Source: Pterois miles
Taxonomy: Eukaryota; Chordata; Actinopteri; Perciformes; Scorpaenidae
Direction of reading: 5' to 3'
Length of the DNA stretch: 64,000 nt
Assembly: GCA_947000775.1 (NCBI GenBank)
Contig: CAMQGK010000318.1
Span: forward strand, 4,514,001 to 4,578,000
The notes beneath the pieces were generated by a model. It worked only from the letters and a program-made list of their open reading frames with translations. It was not told the origin of the DNA and made no database searches. A program made the position numbers and the translations under genes. Positions 35,281-47,602 of this stretch are shown here, piece by piece; position 1 is the stretch's first letter; every line of letters starts with the position of its first letter.

Positions 35281-35629
35281 CTAATGTTAAAAAAACGAAA
35301 AAACAGTGTGTCCTCATTGACGTGGAAAAAACACATTGAAGTCAAAATGGAGATCAGTATGTAGGCAGAGAGAACTACTTGTACCCCACTCCGAGGGAAC
35401 ACGAGGAAACCGTCGCTCTCTGCCTGAACTCTGGCTCAGCTCATATCTCTCACAGCACCCAGCTTTCCACTGGTCAGACGGGTGGAATTGATTGCCCTGC
35501 TTGCACTATATGAGCAACAGTCACTTTGGGGATTTACTTTGCAGTAAGGAACATCAACCCACTCCACCCCCGAGTCCAAATTGATTATAAAACTGCATTC
35601 TGCTGACACTGAACCATCTGCGAGTTTGA

Positions 35630-35631
<2 letters not shown>
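35281..35631. other. Non-coding, nothing recognised
   Basis: A short A-rich stretch directly after the SINE tail, then single-copy-looking sequence. Confidence 0.35.
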
Positions 35632-35691
<60 letters not shown>

Positions 35692-35704
35692 TAGAGAGAG
35701 AGAG
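35632..35704. repeat. (TG)n(AG)n compound microsatellite
   Basis: About 28 TG units to 35690, then AG units to 35704. Confidence 0.97.
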
Positions 35705-37941
35705 CTAGATGGTGTGTGAGAGAGGTGGAAGCTTTAACTGAAATTGCTTTAACACCAGACTAGCATCAAGCCATTCTTTACTGGGATTCAGTTTTATTTT
35801 CTTGATGTTAATGCTGTTCGGTGTCCAAGAATATAGCAGGAAGAACTGTTTGATAATACAGCAAACACTCCTTGAGCACCTGTCTTTGTCAGAAATAGGA
35901 CAGAAAAACAATCCCACATTATTTCAGTAATCTGATCCTGAGACCTGATCACGTACTGGAATGGCGGACAAAGAAAACTGCAATATAGAGATGTAATTAC
36001 ATAATGTAAATACATGGAATGGGTATTGCTGAAAAAATAGCATCAAAAATGGTTCAATTTCATAAAAAGCTTAAGGATTATAATTAGAAAGAGGGGAGTT
36101 GTTTTTAGGGGGCTGTGCTGCAGTTATGTTGTGGAGTGTAGTTTTGAAGCAACAAGAATTATTTCTTGATCTAAACTGCATCTCGAGTTTCTTATTCAGG
36201 AGAAGTTCCTCTCAAAAGTGGAAAAAAAACTATCTAGAGCTTAATACTTATTGAATAACTCAATAGATAAGACATTCTTTAAAATCATAGTACATATATT
36301 TTAGTATGGCTTTTTTTTCCTACTATACACATAATCTTACTTTGCAGTGAGTGAACTGGATGCTTTGAGAAGATGATTTATGCTGTGTTCACGCTACGAG
36401 CAACGAAAGCAACAAAACATCCAAGCATGGTCAGCTACACTGTCGTTGAGTCACTGCTGAAGTGTTGCTTAAGAGCTTGTTCATGTAGTTATGTTGTTAA
36501 ATAGCATGGGAACTGGCTAATGGCATTTATTTTTTAGATGGAACCAAACAGGGTGAACCACATATATTGTATGACTGGTTGATGATTCACAGTGGAGCGC
36601 TGAAAAAAACTGAGACCAGCTCAACTTGGATTTGTAGTGTATTGCGCCTGTCAGGCAGCGACAAATGTCAGGCATCAGTTTGTAGCTTTGTCACTGACTT
36701 CCATTGAAAATGACTTGGAGCCTGTTTCTGTGTCACTCATAGTCTCATTTTATAATTTGTTTAATTATTTTATCATCATTTGTAGCCTTAACTACTTAAA
36801 AAACATATACTGTATATTCTTATCTATAGCTTTGGTTATCTCCCTAATATTGAGACACTATAGCTGCTTACATCCTCTACACAATGCAGATATGTCAAGG
36901 CTGGCACTTTGTTTCCTGATGGATTGCCATAATTTACAAGCCAGTAAACTCAGCCACTTCAAAAGTGGTTAACAAAGGGCTGCTGGTTTCTGGTAGGGAA
37001 GTAGTCCGAATCTGGTTTTAGCTAAACTGAACTACGACCAGCCCCCATGTGACCACTGTGGTTGAGTAAACTTGGACTGATTGTGTATCGACCTCCCTTT
37101 ACCAATAATCAGATGGTCAGTTGAGGGTATTACAACAGAATTACATCATGTATCTTATCCACAATGGCATTCCAGAAGAAAAGCAGAGAAACCGAGGACG
37201 AAGAAGGGCTCGTGAAGCCTGTTGACCTTCAGTCAAACCAAGTAACTGAGATGTTTTATCAAAGAAAATGTACTTAAACATGATTTAATTTTTCCTCAAG
37301 GTGAGAAAAAATGTGTTGTTAATGTGAGAAGCACAAAACATAGTGAAAAACATAGTGCCTTTTTTATCGTTAGCTCATATGAATATCCACATTTTTTCTC
37401 CAAATGTGTTCAGTGTTGGTATGACCTTTGCAAGACATTACATCAGCTCAAAGCTCGGGGGAAGTTCCTTGTTAACATGCATCAGTAAATCTATTGCAAT
37501 CTCAGCAACAAGACTAGCATGCGCCATTGATCCCATCCTCAGCTTGAGGTTCGGCTTTGGTAACCCAATAGTCGCTTTTTGACGGAGAGGAACATGGTTT
37601 TCAGTCAGTTCTTAGACTTTCCCAGCCACAAAGTCTGTAAGTGTAGCAACAATTTGAGCCTATTTTAACCAAAGCACTATATTATAGAAAGGACAATGAC
37701 CAAGGTCGTGTGGAGCTGTTTTTGTGTGGGTGTGTGCAGCCTTTGTCAGCATAACTGACTGAAGTCTACTCACTGTTTTCAGACGAGAGGCACTGTGAGG
37801 AGCTTATTTAATAAAAGGGCTTTTTATTGCAACTTCACTATGTGAGTTTTCTGCTTTGAGTTATCAAATATGTGAAAACATTGCGACAGAAAGGGAATAC
37901 AAAATAGAGAGCATTACTGCTCCATCTAGGCTGATATTCAT
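35705..37941. other. Non-coding, no gene seen
   Basis: The longest frame is 111 codons (36637-36972, +), hydrophobic and AT-driven, with no recognised product. No repeat family identified with confidence. Confidence 0.35.
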
Positions 37942-38820
37942 TAGAGGTGTAAGAAAATATCGATACACACGAGTACTGCGATATTATGATTTTGCGATAC
38001 TGTATAGATTCTCCAAAATGCTGTATAGGTTTTTAATTAGCCTCTTAAAAATTGGTCCAGCTGCTGTTCTGTCTTTCAGAGGATGTAGCGGGCTCACTTC
38101 TCATTTTTGGTAAGGAAAAACTGGCCTGGCCATTTTCAAAGGGGTCCCTTGACCTCTGACCTCAAGATATGTGAATGAAAATGGATTCTGTGGGTACCCA
38201 CCAGTCTCAGACAGTTGTTGCTTGTTGGGCTTCAATGTGCCATGTTATAATTTGAGCATATTTTTTATGCTAATTGCAGTACCTGTGAGGGTTTCTGGAC
38301 AATATTTGTCATTGTTTTGTTGATTTTCAATTGATTTTCAATAATAAATATATACATACATTTGCATAAAGCAAGCATATTTGCCCACTTCCTTGTTGAT
38401 TAGAGTCTCCGCTTTACAGACATGCCCACTTTATGCAAATGTCATGCAGTTTTTTTGCATGCACTACAAATGTGTTATTTTCACCTATTCTAAAATGGTG
38501 AGTTTGAATATTTCTGCATACTAGGGTCCCTAAACTGTCTTAGAATTGCATAAATTTGGTATGACTGGAAAGCTGAGATTCTTGTGGATCAAATGAATCC
38601 AATTGTATTCATGTGTGATGATTTTAGTCTTCATAGTAGCCATTTCACACAGTGGCTTTCTTTTACTTAATGTATTTTATACATATGGTGGTGTGGCTTT
38701 ATACTTTGACAGTTTTCCTAAAATTCAATATGAAAAAAGTGCAATATATTACCTTGCTGATATCGTAATATATTGAATCTCAACCCCTGTATCATGATAC
38801 GTATCGTATCGCCAGATTCA
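37942..38820 (+). mobile_element. Composite non-autonomous repeat, family A, copy 2
   Basis: The left end TAGAGGTGTAAGAAAATATCG resembles a hAT-type TAGGGGTG terminus. Subterminal GATACAC words at the left and ATGATACGTATCGTATCGCC at the right are loosely inverted. The core matches copies at 15465-16335 and 61937-63784 in order (GACCTCAAGATATGTGAATG, CCCACTTTATGCAAA, TTTCTGCATACTAGGGTCC). The expected right terminus CAGCCCTA, present at 63784, is lacking here. A 195-bp block at 38209-38403 is foreign to the other copies and belongs to family B in antisense. The 85-codon frame 37856-38113 is not a gene. Confidence 0.7.
38209..38403 (-). mobile_element. Family B segment inserted in antisense within family A
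   Basis: The reverse complement of this block follows 27535-27725 closely (AAGTGGGCAAATATGC, GACAAATATTGTCCAGAAACC, AAAAATATGCTCAAAT). It is absent from family A copies 1 and 3 at the corresponding place. AGTCTC occurs on both sides (38203-38208 and 38404-38409) and is single in the other copies, so a short target duplication is likely. Confidence 0.65.
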
Positions 38821-39007
38821 GTCAATCAATAATAATAATAAACTCCTGCAGAAATGTTGCATACCTACAGTACAACACACAATCATCATTCTCATGAGCC
38901 CTCAGTCTCATGCACGTTTAACAGACGCACATGTAACAGATAAGCACATTGGGGGTTTAACTGGATATTTGTAATCTTTACATCCACTAGAGTTGTGACT
39001 GTTGTCC
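38821..39007. other. Short spacer with (AAT)n
   Basis: AATAATAATAATAA at 38828-38841, otherwise unremarkable. Confidence 0.5.
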
Positions 39008-39015
39008 CTCTAAAG

Positions 39016-39942
39016 CAGGGGCAATTATTTTTCCTGGGGGGCCACATGAGAAACCCTGATTGTTGCTGGGGGTCAAACAAGTACTGTCAGATGTAACCTC
39101 TGTTTTATCACTAGAAAACATTCTGGGCACTTATTTTTCAGTATTTATTATACTGAATATCACTCCAAACAGCATATTATTAAGAAAATTACATTATATA
39201 CAGGAGTCTGTGAACCATACAGGACTGACTGTTTAGGGTAATAATGTTTCCATTAACAAAACTTAACATTTAACTTAACATTAACACTTACATTTAACAT
39301 TTAACTTAACATTAACACTTACATTTCCTTGCATACAGCTTTGTTAGAAGTCCTTGTTGCTTTAGTATCTTAGCCAGCAGCCCCTCGGCTGTCCTGTCCT
39401 TCTCATCTCCAGACAGGTTTCTGGATTTTTCTGCATGTTTTGTCTCAAAGTGACGGTTCTAGTTGTATTCTTTGAATACAGCCATGAAATTTGTAAACTA
39501 AGCACACAGCTTTACCACCAACCTCTGCGAAAAACTACTTAGCAGTCCACGACTTATTTAAGACGTACCGCTGGAGGGACCGCTGCATGTGGACTCGGAC
39601 TGGACCGCGTTTGAGTGCTTCTGGACGGTGGAGAGGTCCTCCGCAGCACCCGCTGCAACGAATGAAACGAGCTTTCACATCTCCAAAAGTCTCCAATAAC
39701 ACCAGAAAAAAGTCGCTAGATTTGTCTCTGGTCGCTTTTTTGATCCGCTGGACGGGTCTGAAAATTCTAGCAGCACATTAACAATACACAAGCTTTTCAA
39801 AATAAAAGCTATTTTCTTTACTGTTTTTTTTTTTTTTTAGCTTCGTAGGGTAAATTGTGTGGTTTGACTGAGACCTCGCGGGCCAGACAGAACCATCATG
39901 AGGGCCACATGTGGCCCGCGGGCCGTAAAATGCCCAGGTCTG
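39016..39942. mobile_element. hAT-family non-autonomous transposon with perfect 8-bp target duplication
   Basis: The left terminus CAGGGGCAATTATTTTTCC with GGGGGGCCACATGAGAAAC and the right region GGGCCACATGTGGCCCGCGG ending TGCCCAGGTCTG form the well-known hAT layout CAGGGG...CCxxxTG. Perfect 8-bp flanks CTCTAAAG at 39008-39015 and 39943-39950 prove a transposase-mediated insertion. It is 927 bp and has no recognisable transposase; the 64-codon frame 39587-39781 is incidental. A 31-bp unit is duplicated in tandem at 39264-39325. An A/T-run at 39824-39838 lies near the right end. Confidence 0.93.
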
Positions 39943-39950
39943 CTCTAAAG

Positions 39951-42145
39951 CATGTCGCTCTTCCCCCAGTGCACATTTCAGTCAGTTATTTTGTTTCCTA
40001 TTTTCCGTGTATCCACCACCTGCCAGCTCCATCACCTTGCCCAAAGGTGAATTTTGGTCTGTGACTCTCCTGATAATGATTTTGTTTGACTTTGTTCATA
40101 GCTTCCTCTGTTCCATAATTAAAAATTTCAAATGACAAAAGAGAAGGAAAATAACAGTCACAATTTGCATCCTGTGGTTAATACTAATACTAAAAAAATA
40201 GGCAGTGATGACAGACAAATTCTGCATTTATTTATTTTCCTTTCTCTGAACTCTAAATTGTTTTTTTTCTTTCTAAAACCGTGTCTTTTGATACATGAGA
40301 TCCATTATCTGTTTGTCTTGTCTGGTTTGTGTTCTGTATTACTCTGTGGGCAGTCGTCCTCAGTTGGTGAAAGCAGGGGCGCTCAAATAAATCTCATATA
40401 AACAAAGCCCCCCGTGGAGCCAGGCGGGGAAATGTTACAAACAAGGACAGAGTGGGAATGCAAAGGGAGCGAGAGAGACGGGAGGCGGACGAGAGAGAGA
40501 GAGGAGTGTCTGTTGAGAAGGTCACATCATAATAGATGTCTCCTTGCATTTAGACCTCGTTTCACACAAATGCCGCAGACCTGAATATCGTAGCTAAACA
40601 ATTTAACAATCTGACAGGGAGCCATCCTTCCACACAGCCTTGGGTGAGCTCTACAAAGAGGGAAAGAGCAGCTCTTCACCTCTCAGTGGTGATGTCTCAA
40701 GCAAATAAAACTAAAACTAGTACCTTAACAGAGTTCAGTGTTTGAGCTGTCAGCCCTCAAAATACATTATTTGGAAGTACCATGTGTTCACACATGCAGA
40801 GAGACAAAGGAAGCAATGAACCTAATAATAGACTAACAAAAAAGCTTGTTGATATGGCACTAACATCAGGATAAATTCAATAATTTGCAAAAAAAAAAAA
40901 AGGCATAATACCACATATCGCACTGTTGAGCCAATCATTATCAACACAGGAAATTCCTTCACCACAACGGCTATTTCTGATATCATTATGATGGATGTAG
41001 CCATGTGGTTAACAAGCTACGCGGGATTTGTGGTTGTTTCTTGAAGCGGCGGAGACCGAGGTCGGGAACCAGGCTAGCTGTAAGCAGCTACATATACAGA
41101 AGTATCAATGACCAGCACTAACCCCTATCACAGACTTACATTGCTGTTCCAAGTAGTGACAATCTTAAAATGCAATCTATTTAAAACCATGGCTTGATAC
41201 ATGGAGGATGAGTTCTACATCCTTCACCAGCTTCCACAATAAAGGCAAACATTTCAGATTGAGTTAAGCTTTTGAAAGCAGTCCATCTGCCTTTCCAACT
41301 ACTGCCTGGCTGTTACAGATGTTACTTTAACTCTACTGTACTCTCTATTGTACTTCAACAATATCACAGATGGAGCCAGTGTTGCACCTGTACTTTGCCA
41401 CTGAAGAGACAGGATGCCAATTGTGCTTTCTTTTCTTGCCCAGGATGATTGTAGATCCTGTAAATGTTGGGAGAGTTTTGAAGCAGGGACTAGGGACGTT
41501 GGCCAGCTTTCCCACTATCACTGGACCTTCCATGGCACCAACATGCACAACCAAGAAACTTGTATGACTGCCAAATAAATGTACCCTGGAAAAATGTGTA
41601 GGGTACACACTGTAGAGCCAGTATTGGGCTTCCTGAACTACTGTACATGTGTCCTTGAGCTGGAACTGCTTCTGAGAAAAGCCCAGCAGCCAAATGTGGA
41701 AGAGAGTGGGAGGACTGGGCAGCTTCCAGTTGCTGTGCTTCCTTGGCAACCCGTCACTCAGACAATATTTGTAACATTGGATCACAGAGCTAGTGCCCAA
41801 AAGCAGACTTGGGAGGCATAACAGGTGTTGTAAAAACAATCTTTAGTGGGTCAGAACGCAACGGGAAAGCGGTCAATTTTATTGAAGGCAAAAGCAATAC
41901 AACCAATGTCAATGCACATTTTCTTTTTAAAGTACATCAACTGAAAGAAAAGGACACTGAAGATACTGTGCAAGGTTGCCATTACTATAAAACGTTACAG
42001 TTCCAGTGTGTATCTAGAGTCACGAAGGTCATTTAGAGCAGAGGTGTAAAGTGAGTGGTGAAGCAAGAGAGAGAGAGTGGCAAAGACAGCGGCAGCAGCA
42101 GTAGTGAGTAACTGTTGACTCTGGCCTAAGCAGGAACAATTAAGA
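39951..42145. other. Non-coding, one unexplained open stretch
   Basis: Mostly unrecognised. Holds the 164-codon minus frame described separately, a purine-rich GAGAGA tract at 40470-40505 and an A-run at 40890-40902. Confidence 0.3.
41345..41839 (-). other. Open frame of 164 codons without ATG start, product unknown
   Basis: The longest frame outside recognised repeats. It opens with TTG; the first true Met codon is deep inside, in the VGAMEGP stretch near residue 100. The sequence shows no domain, signal peptide or catalytic motif that I recognise. Several frames on both strands stay open across the same 400 bases (65, 67 and 80 codons), so low stop density through base composition is enough to explain it. 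A decayed transposon or retrocopy is possible. No splice sites of note. Confidence 0.15.
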
Positions 42146-42341
42146 GTTTGGTTTGTCTGTCGTGAGCTACTGTAAAAACATGGCAGTGCAGCGTGGTGGC
42201 CTTTGTGGAAAGGGACCGCTCCCTGTGTAGATATAAACAGCTCATTCTAAGGTAAAAAAAAACATGATTGTTATACACTAGAAAACATACTTAGTAATAA
42301 TATAATCAATTTCTGCCAATAGATCCTCTAAATGTTACACT
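42146..42341 (+). repeat. Dispersed repeat, family D, partial copy
   Basis: GTTTGGTTTGTCTGTCGTG, GAGCTACTGTAAAAACATGG, ATAAACAGCTCATTCTAAGG, TGCCAATAGATCC and AATGTTACAC occur in the same order as in the copy at 57681-58848. Only the right half is present. Confidence 0.75.
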
Positions 42342-45300
42342 ATCAGACTTTGATATCAGACTTGTTTTTCTTCAAACCTCAAATATGTTTTTTTTTTCCA
42401 GGTGAATCCATTGAATAATATTTCTAATACTTGTAGTAATACTCATAGGTATTTAATATATTTATTGCCTCTATACCCGAGCAGTAGGACAGAATTACAA
42501 CACTGCAAATTTGACATGTGTTAGCGGTTTTACAGTATACTGTACTTTTTTATTGCTGTAAATGTCCTCCTGGCATTGTTGTACAGAGGAGGAGGGGGAG
42601 GCTGTTTCTAAGAAAAGGGGACTCGAGGAGGTTCTGTCTAGTCCGCTTAAGTCTCATTTTCTGTCTAGGTAATTACACCTGAAATTGGGGGAGCCAAGAA
42701 CACCTCCATTCACACACTTCCAGTTTCACTACAGGCCCTTCACATGGACACACATGCACTATAGCCTGCACACTCACATGTATAGACACGTGCACGCACA
42801 TAAACGCACCTTTTTTCTTTGCATTCTGCCTCCTCTCCAGGTCGCCTTTTCTGTCCTCTGAGTGGCTCTATATCTATTAGGTGTGACACTCCATTCTGCT
42901 TTTTAATCACCTCGTTCTGCTTTGTCCTTTTGGACCCAAATAACTTCATAGATGAGGGTCATAAAACCCATACATTCCCTGTCAGGAACTGCGAGCAGGT
43001 CAAAATACAGATTCATGATTTTGGAGTTCACATGCCACCTGCTTCATCTTTAACCATGTTTCTACCGCTCAGAGGCACACAGCTTTTAAGTGTTTTTTTC
43101 TTACACAAAATGCTGATTAATTGATTAGTTGGAGGAAGTAGTTGGAGGAAGTAGTTGGAGGAAGTAGTTTGATTAAGCGTGTTGAGCAGAGAGAAGCTGT
43201 GATTTATCGCCACTGTTGTATCCTTGTTTTGGCTGGCAGGCTTAAAATATTCACTAATACCTTCAGCAGCATGCACATCAAAAACATAATTTATTGGATT
43301 CTGATGTGAATAAAATGAAAACACAGCATGAAGTCTTTCTGTGTACAACAGGCATTAAGTGATCAGCCATGTGAAAGACAAAGTGAAAAGCAAAATCAAG
43401 AGAGGACATGTAAATCATACAGCGTTTTGGCAGACAGTTGAGAAGAGGTCCCATTCATTCATCATTCAAGCTGCAGGCCTTGGCTTCTTAACCTTGGTCA
43501 CATGCAAGTGTATCTGTAACATGACAAGCGCCTCATGCTTTGGAAAGGCTGTGTCCCTCGGACGTTGCTGTCACAGATGGAGGAAGACAAATGTGGGTGG
43601 TTTTCCTGTGCGACACCGCCGGTGGTGCAATGGCAAAGCCAAACATGCATTTAAAGTCTCTATCTCAATGTGCCTGCACCAGTAACGCCTGCAGGCGGCC
43701 ACGCGGGCGCTGCCATGTTGTGTCGGTCGAAATCACTCTTATCGCACTCAGGAGAATGTCTTTGGCTGTCCTTGGAGGAGAGCAGTCAGGGATGGAGGGA
43801 GGCAGGCAGAGGGTGGTGTAGATGTGGAGGGAGGAGGAGGAGGAGGAGGAGGAAGGCTGGGCTTCAGGGACCGCAGGCATTTGTATTCCTCTCTCATCTG
43901 TGACAGGGTGGAAAAGGTGGGAGCTAAGCATAGCGGGGGCTTTGGCAGGACTGTGGCAGGGGTTCAGGAATCAAAGATGCAATGTTACAAGATCTTACCA
44001 TCACTCCTCGCTGCTTGGCCTCTGTGGGCCAGGATAGAGATACTGAAATAAACAATAGGATTGTCAGATTCAAACAGAAGGAGTATTGAAAAGGAAGGAG
44101 CAGTAAACACACACTGGAGAACTCGATCCTTCTCAGATTGCTTTCTGAAGAGGGTATTTCTAGATTGCGAGCGAACCAAATATCTGCCAAATATTGGATT
44201 TTTATCTCTGTTGTTTTGGCACAATGTTAATCACACCTCTCTGCTGTCTCATTTGTAACCTTGCCTGTTGATGCCGTAAATGGAAAGGAATCAATATCTC
44301 ACAACAAAGCAGCACATTACTTCACCATCATGCACTCATATGACCAGCAGTTTTCCCTCTGCCAACCTGGATTCTGGCGTCTTTAAACAATGTAAACATG
44401 CATGTGTGAGTTGCTGTGTCCTCTGGATTCTTTCAAGGAAATGTGATCAGTGTAAATGATCCATATTGACCTCAGCTGGATCTAACAGACTTGCGTTCTA
44501 AATGTGAACATGCACTTCAGGATTCGGGTCTATGTTCAGTTCTATGTGTCACCCCACTTAACGGATGATCTCAACCAGAAGGACTTAAAAATCAATACCC
44601 TAATAGACACCCACTTTACCTAATCAGGTTCATCAAAATGGTTGTTTGATCCAAACAACTGCTCCATTCAGCTGCCAGAGACAGAAACGTACATTTATCT
44701 GTGAGCGATGAACAAGACGTAACCCTAAATTGAGATGTGGACGGTTGAGATGTGGACGGTGTAAATAATCCCAAAGCTACACTATTGATCTGCAGAGCTA
44801 AGTGGCTCAAAAAGCCTCTCTGACATCATTTTACCATTAGTAGTTTGCCTGAGTGTGCACTTTTCATCATACAAACTCATGATCTCATGCACACAGATGT
44901 GTGTATGCACACATGCACACTGATGCATGCAAATATACACACAACCTTTCTGATGATGTGTCAGTGTATAGGAGTTATTACAGTAGCTGAGGAGGACCTG
45001 GTGAAATGATGAAAGATGATGTCTCTAACTGTAGGCCTATAGGATTTATGGATGTTTATCAATTAGTCAATTAAAAGTCAACTGATAAATATTTTCATAG
45101 TGCTCTATTTTGAAGCATGGTCTTATTGTGGTTTTATTTTGAAGTAGTGCCAGCACACAGGTTTTCAACTGCTTTATTAATTTCTTAAAGTTTTTTTTTT
45201 TTTTTAGGCTACCTGTAAATATAATTGGATCATCATCACTAATGTTGTTGGACTGGACTGTTAGAGCCAACCTCCCACAAATACGAAAACTCGAGGACTC

Positions 45301-45409
45301 ATACTCTTTTGGAAAGTGTGTTGGAGTCTCTGCTTGGTATCTACAAGTGGAAATTCATGGAAATTTGAAGCCAATACAGATGTTATGGTAGCAGCAGCTG
45401 TGCAAGACT
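42342..45409. other. Non-coding, with small tandem repeats
   Basis: Three 13-bp units GTTGGAGGAAGTA (43128-43166), (GGA)n at 43827-43853 and a duplicated GATGTGGACGGT near 44733-44760. Many overlapping frames of 60-108 codons at 42740-44258 on both strands are mutually exclusive and unrecognised. CpG-containing patch at 43690-43740. Confidence 0.3.
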
Positions 45410-45720
45410 CTACTGTAGCACAGTGGTGCTTTGGGCTAAATGCTAATGTCAGCATGTGAACATGCTGATGTTTAGCGGGTATAATGTGTTAACGATGGTC
45501 ACCATTCTAGCTTGTTATATTAGCATGCTAACAGAAGCACTGCTGGGGCCGATGGAAATGTCATTGGCTCTGCAGGTAAATCAAAGTATTGTTCAAATAC
45601 ATATGCAATTTATCCTGTTGGGAACTGTACAAATTTTCATGGTATCATTCTAGAAGTTGAAACAATATTTATTAAAAATGTAAATTTCAGCCTCACGGTG
45701 GCACTAATAGTTACATTAGT
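45410..45720 (-). repeat. Dispersed repeat, family E, antisense copy
   Basis: The reverse complement shows AGAATGGTGACCATCG, CCCGCTAAACATCAGC and AGCATTTAGCCCAAAGCACC, matching the plus-strand copy at 51896-52032 and a fish repeat I remember. No coding content. Confidence 0.5.
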
Positions 45721-46182
45721 TAGTGGTAATTATTATTAATTGCAGACCCAGTAACATGGTTGTGTTTAAAGAAACTTGCTGCTACCTCAAAGTGAGGATA
45801 TAATCGAATGCAGGAGTAGATAATGTTGAAGACTACTGTACTGTAGCTCTTTTCTAGGCAGAGGGGAAGCTCTGAATGTAGACACGCTGTACTGTCAGCA
45901 AAAGGTCATTGGTGAAAGATTGGAGTCACGTGTCAAAGTGGCCTTTAACACGCCATTGGCCCTTTACCTGCTCACTCTTTATATGTCACTCTTGATAACG
46001 GAGCCAGCTGAATTCCACGTTATAATGCAATCCCGCTGTGAATTTAAATGAGTCAGATAATACTCTTTTAATAGAGCTTTTGTGAATGATTTTTTTCCTT
46101 TCACATTTCCCCCTTTGCTCTTCTATGACTGCTGTCAGTCTTCATTCATCAGTCTCTCTGCTTCTCTCATTCACAAGTTTCA
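45721..46182. other. Non-coding, nothing recognised
   Basis: No repeat or frame supported between the family E repeat and the Tc1 element. Confidence 0.35.
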
Positions 46183-46184
46183 TA

Positions 46185-47600
46185 TGCTCCAAATAATTAA
46201 GGGAACACTTAATCATCACAGTACAAAACCAAGTCTTTTAAACTTCAGGGATTTCAGTCTGTCCATTTAGGAAGCACAATTGATAGTGAATCACTTTTGA
46301 CAACCTCCAAAAAGGGAATGGTTTTACATGTCGTGGCCACAGACAGTTGCTCTCTCCTTGTCCTTGACTGATTCTTCTCTAGTTTTGTGTTCTGCTAGTG
46401 TCCTTGTTACTACTTGTAGCTTGAGGCGGTCCCTGCAGCCCAATCAGGTTTCACAGGTAGTCCAGCTCCTCCAGGATGGCACATCCATACGTGGGGTCGC
46501 AAGGTTTGTTGTGTCTCCCAGCACAGTATCAAGAGCATGGAGGTGGTACCAGGAGACCGGCCGTAACACAAGGAAGGGTGGCCAGGGCTGTAGAAGGGCG
46601 GGACAGGATGGGTATCTGTTCCTTTGTGCGAGGAGGAACAGGAGGCGCACTACCAAGGCCCTACAGAATGAACCCCAGCAGGCTACAGGTGTGCATGTTT
46701 CTGACCAAACTGTCAGAAACAGACTCCATGAAGATGGCATGAAGGCCCGACATCCTCTAGTGGGACATGTGCTCACAGCCAAGCACCATGCAGCTTGATT
46801 GGCATTTGCCAGAGAACACCAGAATTGGCAGGTCTGCCACTGGCACCCTGTTCTTTTCACAGATGAGAGCAGGTTCTCACTGAGCACATGTGACAGGCGT
46901 TCAAGAGTCTGGAGGCGCCGTGATGAACATTATGCTGCCTGTAACATCATCCAACATGACCGGTTTGGCAGTGGGTCAGTGATGGTCAGGGAAGGCATAT
47001 CCTTTGAGGGTCGCACAGACCTCCATGTCATAGCCAACGGTATCCTGACTGCTGTTAGATACCGGGATGAAATCCTCAGAGTGATTGTCAGACCATACAC
47101 TGGTGCAGTGTGCCCTGGGTTCCTCATGGTGTAGGACAATGCCCGGTCTCATGTGGCCAGAGTGTAGGCAGTTCCTGGGTGACAAAGTCATTGATGCCAT
47201 TGACTGGCCCTCATGTTCCCCTGACCTAAATCTAATTGAGCACCTATGGGACGTTCTCTATCGGTGCTGCCAAGTACCGTGAACAGACTGTCCTCACTAA
47301 TGCCCTGATCCAGGTCTGGGAGGAGATCCCCCAGGACGCTATCCACCGATCCATCAGGAGCATGCCCAGACGTTAAGTTGGAACAGCCTGTGATTTCAGT
47401 TTTTTATTTTGACTTTCAATGTGATTTTGACTCCAGTCATCAATAGGTTGATGATTCTGGTTTCCATCGACTGTTGTTAAATCATTTTGTTTTCAACAAA
47501 TTATACAGTGTACATGAGTAACGATTTCCAACTGGAATAAATCGTTCTTCAAGATCTGATGTGTGATTTAAATGTTTAAATGTCATTTTTTTGAGAAGTG
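46185..47600 (+). mobile_element. Tc1-like transposon, near full length
   Basis: The left end TGCTCCAAATAATTAAGGG with AACACTTAA and the right end TTTTTTTGAGAAGTG are degraded inverted termini of the fish Tc1 family whose ends I recall as CACTGCTCAAAAAAATAAAG. Candidate TA target duplications lie at 46183-46184 and 47601-47602. Length 1416 bp is close to the roughly 1.5 kb expected. It carries a single intronless transposase gene, now broken. The element is a dead copy. Confidence 0.85.
46328..47376 (+). pseudogene. Tc1-family DDE transposase, inactivated
   Basis: Cut-and-paste transposase acting at the element termini and TA target sites. In order: a helix-turn-helix region with VVQLLQDGTSIRGVARF and SPSTVSRAW (46440-46550), a basic linker RRNRRRTTKALQNE (about 46632), VSDQTVRNRLHEDGM, then the catalytic core: first Asp in VLFTDESRF (about 46850), second Asp in DNARSH just after 47134, third acid Glu in SPDLNLIEHLW (about 47220). 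Breaks: TGA at 46796-46798, TAG at 47132-47134, a frameshift near 47150-47170, and another before the last segment WEEIPQD...IRSMPRR, which ends at TAA 47374-47376. The first stop falls where relatives, from memory, have an Arg CGN codon, consistent with CpG decay. No active protein is possible. The 147-codon minus frame is a shadow. Confidence 0.88.
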
Positions 47601-47602
47601 TA

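Noticed and set aside
46444..46887. 147-codon minus-strand frame
   Set aside because: Antisense shadow of the Tc1 transposase.
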